NCBI GenBank assembly: GCA_020137815.1
Contig: CM035356.1
Span: 4,182,356 to 4,246,355, forward strand
Length of the DNA stretch: 64,000 nt
Direction: 5' to 3'
Origin: Hormiphora californensis
Taxonomy: Eukaryota; Ctenophora; Tentaculata; Cydippida; Pleurobrachiidae
Shown here: one piece after another, positions 27,561 to 41,149 of the stretch
How the letters are laid out: each line of letters opens with the position of its first letter
Position numbering within the stretch: the first letter of the stretch is position 1
Program-made: the position numbers and the translations under genes
The notes under the pieces: model-generated
Databases searched by the model: none
What the model saw: the letters and a program-made list of their open reading frames with translations, nothing else
Told to the model about the DNA's origin: nothing

Positions 27561-28731
27561 TAATGTTTTAGTCTAAGTTAGATCTAAAGTTGGCAACAGA
27601 AGTCACAATACTGAAGAAGGAAAAAAGAAGAATACTGACCTTGGTAGCAGTTTTAGTAAAGTTACTAGCCCACCCAGTGCTATTATGATTAGGAGTAGCC
27701 CACTCCTTCCACCCCCAGTGCCCACAACATCCCATGTGCTGGTGGACCCAGTCCATTGACTCAGTGTAGTCAGCCGCCTGTACATCTTTTTCTGTGGGAG
27801 ATATCTCAGCATTACACATGTACCATAAAACTAACATAATTTGCAACAAAAGACATTCTGAAGGGTATGGGAATCATAGCTGCGTGCCAGACTACTTCCT
27901 TGAAGCTGATATACAGTTTCAATATCATACCGTCTCCGTATTGCTGCACAGTAGTCGTCATCCCACTGGTAATGTAGTAATGAAGACTGGCCTCCGAGGT
28001 GAAGAGTATAACTACTGCTGCAAACTGGCCCAACAAAACTAGAACCATACACACAAGGACCTGCAGAAGTAGAGACATATAGTAAAGCCGCAAAGTAAAT
28101 TCATCGATTGACTGATAGTTTAGCCGTTTTTGCATCTTTCGAATTCAAAGAGCGTTTTCCTAACCTATTCGCCATGTATCAATAACAAAGCTTACCACGG
28201 CAAGGAGTATAGATTGTTTCCTGAATACCCCGATAATACTAATAACAGCTGTCACCATCAACACGCTCCCAATCACCAGTAGTATTATCATAACGGGTGC
28301 TATCTCATTTCCTACAGTCGTCCCAATGCTACTGGTCCGACCGTAGAGGTAACCGCCGACTGTCGTCAGGGCAATGCCAATCAACTGGGGATAAGGAGAA
28401 TTTGTTTATTTGTTCTATCCCTCCTTTACAGTTTACAAGGGTCGCACAAGGCAATAGAGAGGGGCCTGTGGAGTCAGACGGGGTAGGTGTCTGACTTGAT
28501 GCATAACAACAGACGTTTTACCCAGTAAATCAGATTCCTAAGACGCGTCGTATACAAATAAACAAACAAACAAACAACAGATGAGTTGGGTACAGGCTGT
28601 CTGGCGCCGCAAACCCCATCTGAGAATCAAACCGGGGTCTGGCGCCGCTAGACAGGGTGTAGGATACTGACCATGAGAACGACATTGAAGAAGCTAGCAA
28701 TGCTGGCCAGGAGGGTTTCTTTGACCTCCAT
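27121..28731 (-). CDS. Tetraspanin 2 (3' exons damaged)
   Basis: Exons: 28731-28672 (start codon, MEVKETLLASIASFFNVVLM), 28384-28196 (TM1-TM2, 189 bp), 28060-27931 (TM3), 27791-27640 (large loop with CCG in HMGCCGHWGW). Phases agree throughout (0, 0, 1, 0). The acceptor for the loop exon is CCCACAG at 27792-27798, adding EKD before VQAADY. At 27232-27121 a frame reads DHLSL, then GLMALGSVLFQVWVPL, aligning with DLLQF, GFMALVFMFIQVVAVF of tetraspanin 1 TM4, so this is probably the TM4 exon with errors. The second half of the large loop and the last exon were not found. The start is the only ATG that places a hydrophobic segment before TM1-exon sequence. Confidence 0.78.
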
Positions 28732-29014
28732 ATCTCTCACTCCGCCGCTCCCTTTTGGAGCTCACAGAAACAGGTTTTGTAAAATCAGGCGTCTACAATC
28801 AGGGGGTAATGTGTAGTATCGAGCTCAGCTGCGTATACAATCAGTAATGTATACTATTATAGAGCTCAGAGAAGTTGGTATCAGAAGAAACAATGTTCAA
28901 TTGGTCGTCTGTCATGGAAGATTGTTGTGTGTGTATATTGTGCAAGCTATGTGTTTCCCAGTGTAAACACAGTGCGGAAAAGAGTAGTTTTATCTCCCCA
29001 GCGGCCCCACTTAT

Positions 29015-29045
29015 CACTGCACTGGCAATTGCCCCGGGGCCTGCA
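29015..29045. repeat. Dispersed repeat motif (cactgcactggcaa-tgccccgggg)
   Basis: Near-identical motifs occur at 62067-62092 and 62427-62453. The open minus-strand frame over this region (28841-29137) is repeat sequence, not a gene. Confidence 0.6.
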
Positions 29046-29372
29046 TCCACCTCGCCCTTTGACCAAACATACCATAGCTGTCCAAGGCTCAAGGACCTTT
29101 GGACGCCGGGAGACCTCGACGACATGATTGGTCTCATCCCAGCCTAACGATTCCAGTTTTCAATGTTACTTTCACAAATAGAAAGATAGTGTTCTAGGGA
29201 TCAGAGAACAAGCAAAAGTACAGAAGAATATCTTTTCGATCAACAGACGCAGAACAGTTCATTTTCATAAATTCTAAAGTTGCTCACGTGATTTGTTCAA
29301 AGACACCCATGATTTTAAAGATACTCAGTTTCAAAGACACCCATGATTCAAATACACCCAGACACATTATGA

Positions 29373-29464
29373 CAGTCCCAGCTGCTTCTCACAGTTTCAA
29401 AGACCCACAGTCCCAGCTGCTCCTCACAGTTTCAAAGATCCACAGTCCCAGCTGCTCCTCACAG
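29373..29464. repeat. 35-bp tandem repeat overlapping a stop codon
   Basis: cagtcccagctgc recurs at 29373, 29408 and 29443, a 35-bp period. The last unit contains the stop codon (29459-29461) of the minus-strand gene at 29459-29820. Confidence 0.85.
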
Positions 29465-29820
29465 GAGGTGTATACAGGCCAGGATGGTAGTTATCAGGGC
29501 TGGTAGTGCTGTGCAGTAGTGTCCCATCCCACTGTTATCCACCTTATCTAAAGAGGGAAGCAAAGGTACAGTAGGTCCCGATATACTGGGATGCTCGGGG
29601 GGAAGGGGTAAATCGGGGTTCCGGTAAATCGGGGTCAGACTGTATAGTTTGGAATGGGGCAAGTCCATAGCAAGCTATTAGCATGTGACCTAGTTACCTT
29701 CAGTTCCAGTTTCGTGGGTTAGTCCAGGTTGGGAATCCAACAGAGATACCACATCAATATCGTCACCAAGAGAGGTGAGGTTGCCAATGATGTCGTTCAA
29801 GGGATCAGCAACCTCATTAT
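29459..29820 (-). CDS. 3' end of a probable GPI-anchored or C-terminally membrane-inserted protein
   Basis: Two exons with matching phase 1: 29820-29698 and 29547-29459. They encode an acidic stretch with one sequon (IIGNLTSL), then YCTALPALITTILACIHLL and stop. The hydrophobic stretch ends the protein with no basic tail, which is the usual layout of a GPI-attachment signal; a type I TM with no cytoplasmic residues is also possible. Upstream exons would lie beyond the acceptor at 29821-29822, in or past the 114-bp satellite, and were not found. I do not recognise the family. Confidence 0.55.
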
Positions 29821-29829
29821 CTGGATGGG

Positions 29830-31440
29830 ACAGGGAGGTAGTTATAGTGGGCTAGGGGCGGGGTGTGTACTGTTTAGTGGGCTGTGGGCCGGTAGGGAGG
29901 TAGTTAGTGGGCTGGGGAGGTAGTTAGTGGGCTGGACAGTAGGGGACAGGGAGGTAGTTAGTGGGGTAGGGGGGAGGTGTTTACTGTTTAGTGGGCTGTG
30001 GGCCGGTAGGGAGGTAGTTAGTGGGCTGGGGAGGTAGTTAGTGGGCTGGACAGTAGGGGACAGGGGTATTTTTGGGGGGGGGGGGGAGGGGTTTCGTTTT
30101 TTGGGCGTGGGCCCGGAGGGAGGTATTTTTGGGCGGGGGGTGTTAGTGGGGGGGCATAGGGACGGGGGTAGTTATGGGGTAGGGAGGTTTTTACTGTTTT
30201 TGGGGTGGGGGCCGGGAGGGAGGTAGTTAGTAGCTGGGGGGGTGTTAGTGGGCTGGACGTAGGGGACAGGGAGGTAGTTTTTTGGGGGTTTGGGGAGGGT
30301 GTTTCTTTTATGGGTGTGGGCCGGTAAGGGGGGATTTGGGGGGTGGGGAGGTTTGGGGGGGACAGGGGGGGCGGGAGGTTTTTGGGTAGGGGGGGGGTTG
30401 TTTCTGTTTATGGGCTGGGGGCCGGGGGGGGAGGTAGTTATGGGCTGGGAGGTATTGTGGGGGGAAGTAGGGGACAGGGAGGGAGTTGTGGGGTAGGGGG
30501 GGGGGTTTTTTGTTTTTGGGCTTGGGCCGGTAGGGAGTATTAGGTGGGGTGGGGATTTAAGTTAGTGGGCTGGGCAAGGGGAGGAGGATTAGTGGGTGTG
30601 GGGATTTTTTTTACTGTTTTTTGGGGGGGGGCCGTAGGGGGGTAGTTAGTTGGGGCTGGGGAGGGAGTTGTGGGCTGGACGTAGGGGCAGGGGGTAGTTT
30701 AGTGGGCTAGGGGGAGTGTTTACGTTTAGTGGGCGTGGGGCCCGGGAGGGGTAGGGGGCTTGGGGCGGGAAGGGCTGGCCAAGGGGACAGGGGGTATTTT
30801 GTGGGAGGGGGGGGTTTTACTTTTTGGGGCTGTGGCCGGTAGGGGTTTGTTTTGGGCTGGGGAGGTATTATGGGCGGACAGTAGGGGGGCAGGGAGGGAG
30901 TTTTTGTGGGGGGGGGGGGGAGGTGTTTACTGTTTGGGGCGTGGGCCGGTAGGGGGGGTAGTTTTTGGGCGGGGGGGTGTTTGGGGGCTGGACTAGGGGC
31001 AGGGAGGGAGTTGTGGGGTAGGGGGGGGGTTTTTTTGTTTTGTGGGGGTGGGGGGTGGGGGGGTATTGGGGCTGGGGGGGTAGTTTTGTGGGGGGGACGT
31101 AGGGGGGGGAGGTGTTAGTGGGGTAGGGGGAGGGTTTTTTGTTTTGTGGTTGGGCCGGGAAGGAGTAGTTTTGGGCGGGGAGGAGTTATGGGCTGGACAT
31201 AGGGGCAGGGAGGTAGTTATGGGGGAGGGGGAGGTGTTTTTTATTTTTGGGGTGTGGGCCCCTTTGGGGGGGATTATGGGCTGGGGGGAGGTATTGTGGG
31301 GTGGACGTAGGGGGCAGGGGGGTATTTTGGGGTAGGGGGGGGGGGGGTTTTTTACTGTTTATGGGCTGGGGGGGGTAGGGGGTTATTTTGGGCCCAGGGG
31401 CCGGAGGGGGGGACAGGGGCTGGGGAATTCGATTTTCTTG
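29830..31440. repeat. 114-bp G-rich satellite, increasingly corrupted to the right
   Basis: The first two units are clean: tgtttagtgggctgtgggcc recurs at a 114-bp step (29871 and 29985). After about 30060 the same words persist (gtagttagtgggctg, acaggga, ggccggtag) but with many single-base losses and stretched G runs. All glycine-rich frames here are shadows of the satellite. Confidence 0.8.
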
Positions 31441-32667
31441 AAACAAAATTTCCCAAAAACCCTAAAAAACGAAAATCGAGTTTACTTTTCCTTATATGGT
31501 ACGGGGGTCAATCTTCTTTTTTTTGTAGCCCTTTTGCAGCCCTCCGAATTTTACCGTTTGGGTTTGTTCAAAAAAAAAAAGGGCGAGCACATACAACAAT
31601 AAGAAAATTCTATCGGGGCAGGAAAGGGAATGAAAAAGTAGTGATGTGGTAGAACTACTAATAATAAAGTTCCCTTTTATTACCTCTCCGGGCGATGTGA
31701 GAGAGAGATAGAGTCTCCCTCGTCTCTCTCCTCCTCTCTCCTCTCTCACTTTCTCCGAATTGCTGTCAGGCGTCGCGCTGACCCTTTCTGATCAAAGTGG
31801 CCAGGCATCGCGCTGACAGCCGAATTGGGATTCTTGACTTGCAGTATTAATAATATGAATACTGCAATATAATATTATTATGAGGTTTCACTTTCACTAT
31901 GTCAAATAAGACAGAATATGCTGCAGTACAGCAGACTGCAGCGGCGACGGAGTGAACTGACGTCTGATATTGTGCACCATTCCAAATATGTCCAATAGCA
32001 GAAAACCCAAATCACATGCTTGAATTTGAGAAAATCCCTGGAAAATGAACTTTGCGTTTTGAGCAAAGATCTCCGAAAATCGAGCATACTCCCGGCCCGT
32101 AGTTTTTTCACACAACACACTTCACCGTTTTTGACCTACATCTCTCCAGCCGTTACTTAGAACCAATGGCGGCAATGGGACGTACCCTGTATAGTAATCA
32201 GATTACTAATCTTCGAATGAGTAGGTATATACCACTGTTATAGTGGTAGTAGTGAACCCGGAAACTACTATCACACCATCAGTACGTTAGTACTACTCAT
32301 TCAATCACACACATCCTGTTAGTGTTAGTGTAGATAACCTAGGATACATACTGTGTAGAGTGTTCTGCAGCATGCTGTTGAGTAGAACAAGTGGTCTGTA
32401 ATGGCATTTCTATTCCTTTCCGGTAAATAGGATACTGTCTTGATGACTTGTGGGTAGTAGCTCGATGATCTATAATATCTTGTCAGTGACAGTCCTGTCG
32501 GTGTTTAACCTCTGTTCACTGTTGAGTGCATCCTGGGACACATACGATTGTTAATCAATTAGTTATGTGTACTAATTATGTCACACTTCACACCAAATTG
32601 TTACTGTTGTACAGTCACTGTCACAGCAATGGAGATGTTGGTGTGTTAGCCAAGCAGTTTGTCTACA
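31441..32667. other. Intergenic stretch without a supported gene
   Basis: Only a short inverted pair, gtcaggcgtcgcgctgac / gtggccaggcatcgcgctgaca, at about 31765-31820, and AT-rich sequence. No splice-consistent coding segment seen on either strand. Confidence 0.4.
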
Positions 32668-32668
32668 T

Positions 32669-32735
<67 letters not shown>

Positions 32736-33060
32736 CTCGAAAGTCGTCGAGTCGGGGGGGGGGGGTCTCCTCGCTCGGTCCTTCGTCTCTCTCTCTCGGG
32801 GGGGGGGTGGCTCTCTCACTCTCTAAAAACCTTCTCCCTCGTCGGGGTCTGGCAGTGACGCAGCTGGGGGGGGTCTCTCTCACTCTCTCGACGGTCGGGG
32901 GATGCGGGAACTCCGTCGACGGGTCGTGAGCGTGCGGGAGCGGGGGGTGCTCGGGGGGGGGGGGCCACAGGGTCGGGGCTTCCAAGAGGGATGGGGCGGG
33001 GGGGGGGGGCATGGGCTCGTCGAAACGGAGGTCTCTCGGGGGGGGGGGGGGGGCGGGGGG
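32668..33060. repeat. (CT)n microsatellite grading into G-run sequence
   Basis: About 62 bp of pure CT, then tctctc blocks alternating with runs of 7-17 G. Probably a microsatellite with base-call artefacts. No gene. Confidence 0.7.
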
Positions 33061-33812
33061 TCTCTCCTCTAAACAGTACATGCGGAGTCCTCGGTTCGGG
33101 AGAAAGAAGAGCGGGGTCGGAGGACGTCGGGGGGAGGCAGTCTCTCTCCTCTCTCTCATCTCTCTCCTCGCTCATTCTGCAGCTGTTTTACATTGACCAG
33201 GACCCATATTTTGTATGTGCATTTCATGGTGCTAACGAGAAAGAGAGCATGATATATCGAGTCAGAAAGAGAGAGAAAGATAGACAGGAGGGAGAGAGGA
33301 GAGAGAAAGATAGACAGATAGGGAGAGAGGAGAGAGAAAGATAGACAGAGAGAAAGATAGACAGAGAGAAAGATAGACAGAGAGAGAAAAAGATAGGCAA
33401 CACTTTTGGGATTGTGACGTAGTTGATTGTGCCAAGAAAATGTGATTGTATTTGTATACTCCAGTTTAGTTTGGCTTTCTGAATATGGCCCATAATAGTA
33501 TGTAGTGCTATCATCATTGACTCCACCCCAGTATTGTTTGTGTTATATGTCAGCCATGCGTGTGTTGTGTGGTTTACCTGCAGCTGATGTAGTGTGTTGG
33601 AACTTGGAAGTAAATGTAACACAACAGTTATCTATAATCGTGTTTCTCATACAGCCTTTTCCTGTCTAAACTGTTGACATCGACTACCGCACAGCTGCTA
33701 CGACTCAGTGATCCAAAACCAAAACTGTCGACATCGACCATGTTTATAATCCTTAGTAAAACTCTGATCCCAATCTAGTTGTTGTATAACCCCCTGTCCA
33801 CCCAGAACTGTC

Positions 33813-36099
33813 ATGATGGACTCGGTAGTGACGAATGATGATGATGGTACAGACCCAGCTTCTAGACCCACTGATGTTTTGGATGAAAACTGGTCCTGGC
33901 TCTCTCAGGTAACAGCATTGTTCCCAAACTCTTGGACCAATCGGTTATTACAATGATCACCTTTTCCCAGCTCTCTATTTGATTTTCAACTAATTTGACA
34001 GCTAAATTACTAATGAAGTAATACCCCCTACAGGTGCACACAGCTCAGATGGGTCACCTAATTATCCTCTTCGTTATTGTTGCCACCACATTTGGAGCCC
34101 TCTTCAACGCCATCCTCGCCAGAACTGCATTTATGTGAGTTTTAAATTGCAGAGTAACTGATCTCTGCTTGTTTGTTCATGTATGGGGGGTTTGTGCATG
34201 TTTCTTTGATTCTTGAATAATTCCAGCTGAATCTTAACTCAAATGGAATTTCAAGTGAGAGAAACTTGTTTTAAAGATGAGACAAATCAAAACACTTCAG
34301 ATATCTTTTTTCAACCTTTGAAATAAGCACATGATATTCAGCAATGCAATCTTTCACATACATATGAAACTTGACATCTTCACTAAGAGCATACAGTTTC
34401 ACACACAGATTTGGTCATATCGACTGCTTATAAGTACCTAGAATACCTATGATAGTTACACGTCATTGTAACAAAGACCGGAGATAAATGTAATATATGA
34501 CGGAGTAAAGATGTGATATATCCGATTTTCGGTCTGTGCAGGATAAATTAGATCATCAAATTCCTATAGATCTCTCTGAATGTCTCCCTACACACACGAT
34601 CTATATTCTCCTCTATTCCTCATCATCATCAAGGTCTAGAGCCTTGCCAATGGCCCAGTTGCAGAACTCGTCGAATAGAATCTGACCTCCACCATTGGCG
34701 TCTGAAGAAAGGGGAGATAAAGATTAGAGGGAGGGATCATGGTTCATGGGTTGGAAAATTTTATTTGAGGGACTCAAGCCAGGGGTGAAATATTAACGCT
34801 ACAAAACTAACCGATCTTGGCGAATTCAGCCTCCATGTCGTCGACAGGACCGACCCAGGCCTCGACCTTATCCTTGGCGGCTATAAACTCCTCCAAGTTT
34901 ACCCTCCTGTCTCCCCCCTCATCGATCCTCTCAAAAGCTACAAAGTACTCAAAGTATTGTCGGAGGGAGAGGAGGAAATACCTAAACTCCCTCTTCTCAA
35001 TGTAATCGTCACCGTGCCCGTCTGATCGGTTGGACTTGGTGCAGTTCTTGGCGATTTGGAAGGCTCTCATGATAGCAGGTTTAGCATCAAACAAGTCATC
35101 AATAGCAAGGACGTCTCTCATGGCCTTGTCAACCTCAGCCAGCGACAGGATACCGTTACCTAAACGTGATATGTGTTAGGTTATGATTTAATAATCGGTC
35201 AAGTAGTTATCATAAAACATGTCTGTCGCTGAATTCTTTAATCCCATGTCACTATATCTGGCATGGCAGAGGTATAGGAGTTGCACCATGATGTACCTAC
35301 CCACCGCCCACTGCCAACTGCCCAGTGCCCACTACCCACTGCCAACTGCCCACCGCCCACCGCCCACTGCCCAGTGACCAGTGACCAGTGCCCAGTGCCC
35401 AGTGCCCACCGCTCACTGCCAACTGCCAACTGCCCACTACCCACCGCCCACTGCCCACCGCCCACTGCCAACTGCCCAGTGCCCAGTGCCAACTGCCAAC
35501 TGCCAACTGCCCAGGTCACTTCTTCTATAACACTCACCATTAGGATCAAACTGATTAAACATGGCCATCCTCCTCTCCTTCTCCTCAGGAGTCTTCTCAT
35601 AGGGGAGCTTGGCATTGATCTCGGCCCAGTCAATAGACATGATGGATGCTAGAGAATCTAACAAAAATAATAAAAGTTAGATAGGATGAGATATCAAGGT
35701 AGGGGGCGAAAGCTAGTTTAAATTTAATGGCGGCTAGCTCCCTTAAATAGAGTATTCCTTGACAGTTTTTGCATGCACAGTCCTTGACAAGGAGTGCTTG
35801 TGAAAATCTGTCCATATTTTCGATAGAAAATAAGCAAGGATGTTAAAATTTCCATGAAAGGTGCATCAGTGCGGTATGGCGGATAGTCCGAACTGCAAAC
35901 TTTTGTCTGAGAGGAAGGGAGCGAGCGGAAAAATAAAAGACACAGAGAGAGAATTTAGTATTAGTGAGAATTCAGAGAGAGCTGCAGCACTAGCTCTCTT
36001 GTGCAAATAGTATCAAGCAAGATAAAATATCAAGCAAGATAAAGCAAATGTGGGAGATACGAAAGAGAGGGATATTGAAAGATAGAGGGAAGGAGAGAT

Positions 36100-36152
<53 letters not shown>

Positions 36153-36173
36153 TAGAGAGAGATATAGAGAGAT

Positions 36174-36213
<40 letters not shown>

Positions 36214-37230
36214 TCAAGTTGAAAGAGAGAGGGAGATATAGAGGGAGAGAGAGATAGAGAGAAAAGAGAGAGAATGAGAAAGGCGCTTTAGCTTCTGATA
36301 TGGACTAATTTGAGTGCTATAAAATGCATGCGAGGTCTCTCAATCTACGATGTATCTTCTACATAGGAATCGGATTCATGGTCCGTGGAGATTCACTATT
36401 ATATGGTCCATGGACCATGATCAATCCAGTTCCTAATCCTATAGACTATCATGTCATCACCCGACCCTGGTCACCTGCATCCAGCAAGTAGGGAGGGGTA
36501 GCCTAACTATCTTAACTAAATATCACTAATTTGAGCTTCTTTTCTGTGAGACAGAAATATAATCTGTATTACATCACATCGTACTCTCAAAGTAACGCAA
36601 TTCAAGCTATTTTGACATAAAAGTGGGAACTGAAATAGATCTCAGGAGAGGGATGTTGAAGATCTGAACGAACAGAGTGAATTGAATTGCAGTTGAATTG
36701 CAGTTGAATTGTGGAAGAAGAAGGCGAGAAATCCAGAATCCTACACTAAGACCACGATCTTCCTGGAGCGTCCGAAGTATCATTTGTCTAGAGAGTAGAG
36801 CTACTTGGCAACGAAATATGTAGTACATGGCAACGAAATGTACAAAACAAAGCTACGCTCGACCGTTAGATCTGTGCAGAACATTGATATCCTTACGTAA
36901 TTACCCCTTCTCCTCCTCTCTTCTTCTCCCCTACATCCTCCTCTTTCTCTTTCCCCTTCTCTCCCCTCTCATCTCTCTCTCTCCCTCCCTCACGGTCCCC
37001 GTTTTCTTCCCGGGCGTCGCTATGACAACGGCAGCTGGAGTCATTAGCTCGATCCCTGCCCAGCTATAGGTTAGTTGCTGGGCTGGTGTGCTCTTTTAGT
37101 GGATTAGTGGAAAGGAAAAGTAAGGTCACCAAGAGACAGCAAGTAATTTAAAGAGCTCTGGTTCGCATGGAGGGGTGGGGGATGTTGAGGGTTACAAAGA
37201 GAATGATAGAGGGAGAGAGAGAGAGAGAGA

Positions 37231-37266
<36 letters not shown>

Positions 37267-37327
37267 GCAGAGAGCGCGAGAGAGGGGAGAGAGGGAAGAA
37301 GAGAGGGAGGGAGAGAGAGGTAGAGAG

Positions 37328-37391
<64 letters not shown>

Positions 37392-40300
37392 CAGAGAGCG
37401 CGAGAGAGGGGAGAGATAGATGGAGAAAAAAAGAAATGTTTAGAGGGACAGGGGAGAGGCTAAAGGAAGCTTCCGAGCGACAAATAAAGGAAGTTAAGAG
37501 GTCACAATAATATGCGTTATGTCCAGATAGATGTACGTATAATACGTGATAGTAAGAGAGGGGGAGGGGTATAGGTAAAGAGAGGGAGAGGGAGAGATAG
37601 GGATTTTTAGAGAGAGAGAGGGAGAGATCGATGGGAGTTACATACATGCTCCCACTGTAAGACCACGCCAGCTGTTCAATGTGGGCCGATCGGGGGAAGA
37701 AAAGTAAAGATCTGTTATTTGGTAGGGGATCTGAGGGTCACATTTCAATATTATCATTTCGCGTGATGTGATAGGTAAACCACGGTTAGAAAGAGAACAT
37801 GCCGATGCACTGATGCAGGATGACCTAGGCCGCCTAAAGGAATGGGGCAGTATAATAAATGAAGCAGCAGCTGCATAGCATAGTTGATGGAGGGACACAG
37901 CAGCTGCATAGGAGATTTGAATGATGGAGTGTGTATTGGCTGATGACCACAATGATTAGAGCCCCACATAGCAGCTGCTGCAACTACACACTGGCCTCAT
38001 TGCGGTAGTGTGTGTTGGACTTATTTCTCTGTCAATGACTCACGATCACACTGACTGTAATGAGGCATTTTAATACATCATGTTATAAATAAGACGCTCA
38101 TGCCGAAATTTAACGTCTGTATTCCTATCAGAAACCGGGGATATATCTCGGATACATTTTTGCTAAATCCAGGGGGGGGGGGGGGGCGAACAATTAAAAA
38201 ATCTAACTCTTACTTTTAGTAAACCGGTTTCTTTCTCTCTGTTCACAGCCCTATATTTTCAGGTATCGAAAACAGAGCCGGTACAGGTGTACAGCCAGTC
38301 TGCTGACCCTATTTGGGGGAGGTGGACTTGTTTACTGTCTTAGTCAGGGCATTCAGATACTCTTCTACTTCACTCAAGGTAAAAGATCACATGTTTCACT
38401 CATAAAGCCTTCTCACAACTTCTCAGATCAAACCCGCGCTAGAGAGTTGATCTGTAGACATTCAATTTTGTTTGGCCGGGGGTACACTTTGTTCAGCAAA
38501 ACGCGTGAAAGGGCGGGAAACTAAAACCCGTTTGTACACTACGGCACTTATAAATCAAGATAAATTTAATTTTTGGCTACAGGACACCGAGGTGGCTTCT
38601 ACGTGAACTATAACACGTCCTTCGTCTCAGCTACCACGTGGAAGTGGTCGTTTCTGGTAGCATTCTACTAGATCCTAGGTTAAATTTCACCAGGTAATCC
38701 GTGTAGACTGTAGAACGTTTCCAGGCCCACTTCGTATGGTGTAGCCAACGCAAATCTATTTGGTGTCCCCCAGTGTACCACGGACAGCTGTACTATATTG
38801 GACTCAATATTTCTGGTTTTTAATTTCGTAAAACACTGACACAACTCATTAATTGGGTTTATTGTTAATCAAATTTAGTTATTCATACAGATCATACACA
38901 GTTTGTACAAACAAAATCAAATGACTCCCAACCCAATCCGGTTATGGTCATGATAATGCTTCTGCTCAAAAAGTTAGAGTCCTCGCATAATAGACACACA
39001 CAATATATCCCACTATTTCCAAGTGTAATATCATTTAATCGGTGCCCAACTTCTCCATCTTCTCCTGTGTGTTCTCACCCATTTCGGCATCATCATCATC
39101 ATCAAGATCGAGAGCCTTGGTGATGGCCCATTTGCAGAACTCATCAAACAAGACAACACCACCCTCGTTGAGGTCAATGTTTCCGAACTCAGCCTCTGCA
39201 TCCTCGATGGGTCCAACCCATTTCTCCATGAGCTCCTGGGAGGCGGTGAATTCCTCCAAATTGATCCTCCTGTCGTCATCAGCGTCAACTCGGCTGAAAG
39301 CGACAAAGTACTCGAAGTACTGTCGGAGGGCACACAGGAAGAATTTGAATTCCCGGAACTCAATGTAGTCATCACCAGTGCCCGTCAGGTCGCTTGGACT
39401 TGGTGCAGTTCTTGGCGATTTGCCAGGCCCTCATGATGGCTGGTTTGGCATCGAAGAGCTCATCAATACAGATAACATCCCTCATGGCCTTGTCGCACTC
39501 AGCCAGGGACAGGATACCGTTACCTATTAGTGGAGAGAGAGGGGGAGTTAGACAATAATGATAGAACCTTCATGATGATAGATCTGTACTATTATTATAG
39601 TGGCCTAAATCCTAATGGCCTAATTACTTTAATTTGAGAATTCTAAGTGACATAGGTGGACAGTCTATCTCTGATCACGCCCCTCTGTGTACGCAGGCAA
39701 GGTATAAATTATCTCTCTCTTACCATTGGGATCGAACATCATGAACATTTCCTTCCTCTGATCCTTCTGGTCCTTTCCAGTGGGGAGTTTCTCATAGATG
39801 GCATCCCAGTCAACAGACATGATGATAGACTTAGAGCTAAAAATACGTGGGAGTTTTAGAAAGAGAGAAAATAAAGGGTTTTTGTTAGAATTTCAAATCA
39901 AGTTTTTAGAACTAAAATACACATTAAAATTTATTTAAAAGCTTTTTCTGTTCAGGATAAGTTCAGTAAATATTATTCAACAAGTAAAATTAGCGAAAAA
40001 TACAAGTGCAGTTGAGTGTGGACACATGTTGCTTTGCTCAACCCCGTTTCACGCGATGGTGAAATTTACCGCGACACCCCCCCCCCCAACATGGCGAAAC
40101 TTTTACAAACAGAACATACCAAGGGCAAATGTGGGTGACCCCTCCCCCACCCCTTCGGCAGTAGACATAAAACAACTTCCAACAGGTTCCCATCTATCTA
40201 CAAGACACTGTGCCCCACTAAGCGGGTTGGGCATGTTCCTAGTGGTACAAGAACAGGTCCTGTTTCTATGGCTCGTAGCGGAGAGAATCAACTCAGTGTT

Positions 40301-40995
40301 TTGGTGAGAGATGGTTTAGTGTGTATCGGTCGTAGACAACGGACTAGCTCATATCCTAGCTTCCTTGTAATATACAGTTGGAATTACTCGATTTACCGGG
40401 AGAAAAAACTTCCCCCGATAAAGGAAATTAGCCCGATAAATCGGGGTCCGACTGTACCAAACAAATTATTAGATATTTTGAGGTGTTTCATCGAATTCAG
40501 CTGATCCAACTGATCAAGAAATAATAATAATCTCTCTGTTTCAGGCCACTATCACATCATATGAGATGCAAGAATAGGAGCGTGAAGCGGGATATAATAG
40601 CTGTTCTGATCATCTCTCTATCCCTATCTCTTCTAATCACCCTCATCTCTGGAGCTGAGTTCTCGCCCTATCGAGGTAAGAGTCTCTTGAAGTATTTTAT
40701 AGCTAACTTAGAGTCTGAAGTTTCAGCTGATATACCGACATACCGTACCCACTAAAAAGTTACCGATGAACACCCGTAAACGATATCTCACTTCATAGTT
40801 CATAAGCTCAGTTCACACAACCACCGCGAAGAAGAAAAAGAAGCACTGTGCGATATACCGCAGAGTGGGATGTTTTATAGTGGAGCGGCGGCCCGCTGCA
40901 TGTTGTGTGAGCGGTTCGCGTGTATTGCATGTGCTCAGTAACAAGCTTCCCTCTCTCGTCTCCATCGCTACAACGCTGGAGCACAGCGTGAGAGG

Positions 40996-41057
<62 letters not shown>

Positions 41058-41064
41058 CAGAGAG

Positions 41065-41149
<85 letters not shown>

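Noticed and set aside
28841-29147. Open frames on both strands
   Set aside because: The region contains a dispersed repeat motif also found at 62.1 and 62.4 kb; no exon borders.
30041-31446. Series of glycine/tryptophan-rich frames
   Set aside because: They follow the 114-bp satellite and its error-stretched G runs.
35238-35652. Trp/Gly-rich and Pro/Cys-rich frames
   Set aside because: Shadows of the heptanucleotide minisatellite within an intron of EF-hand gene A.
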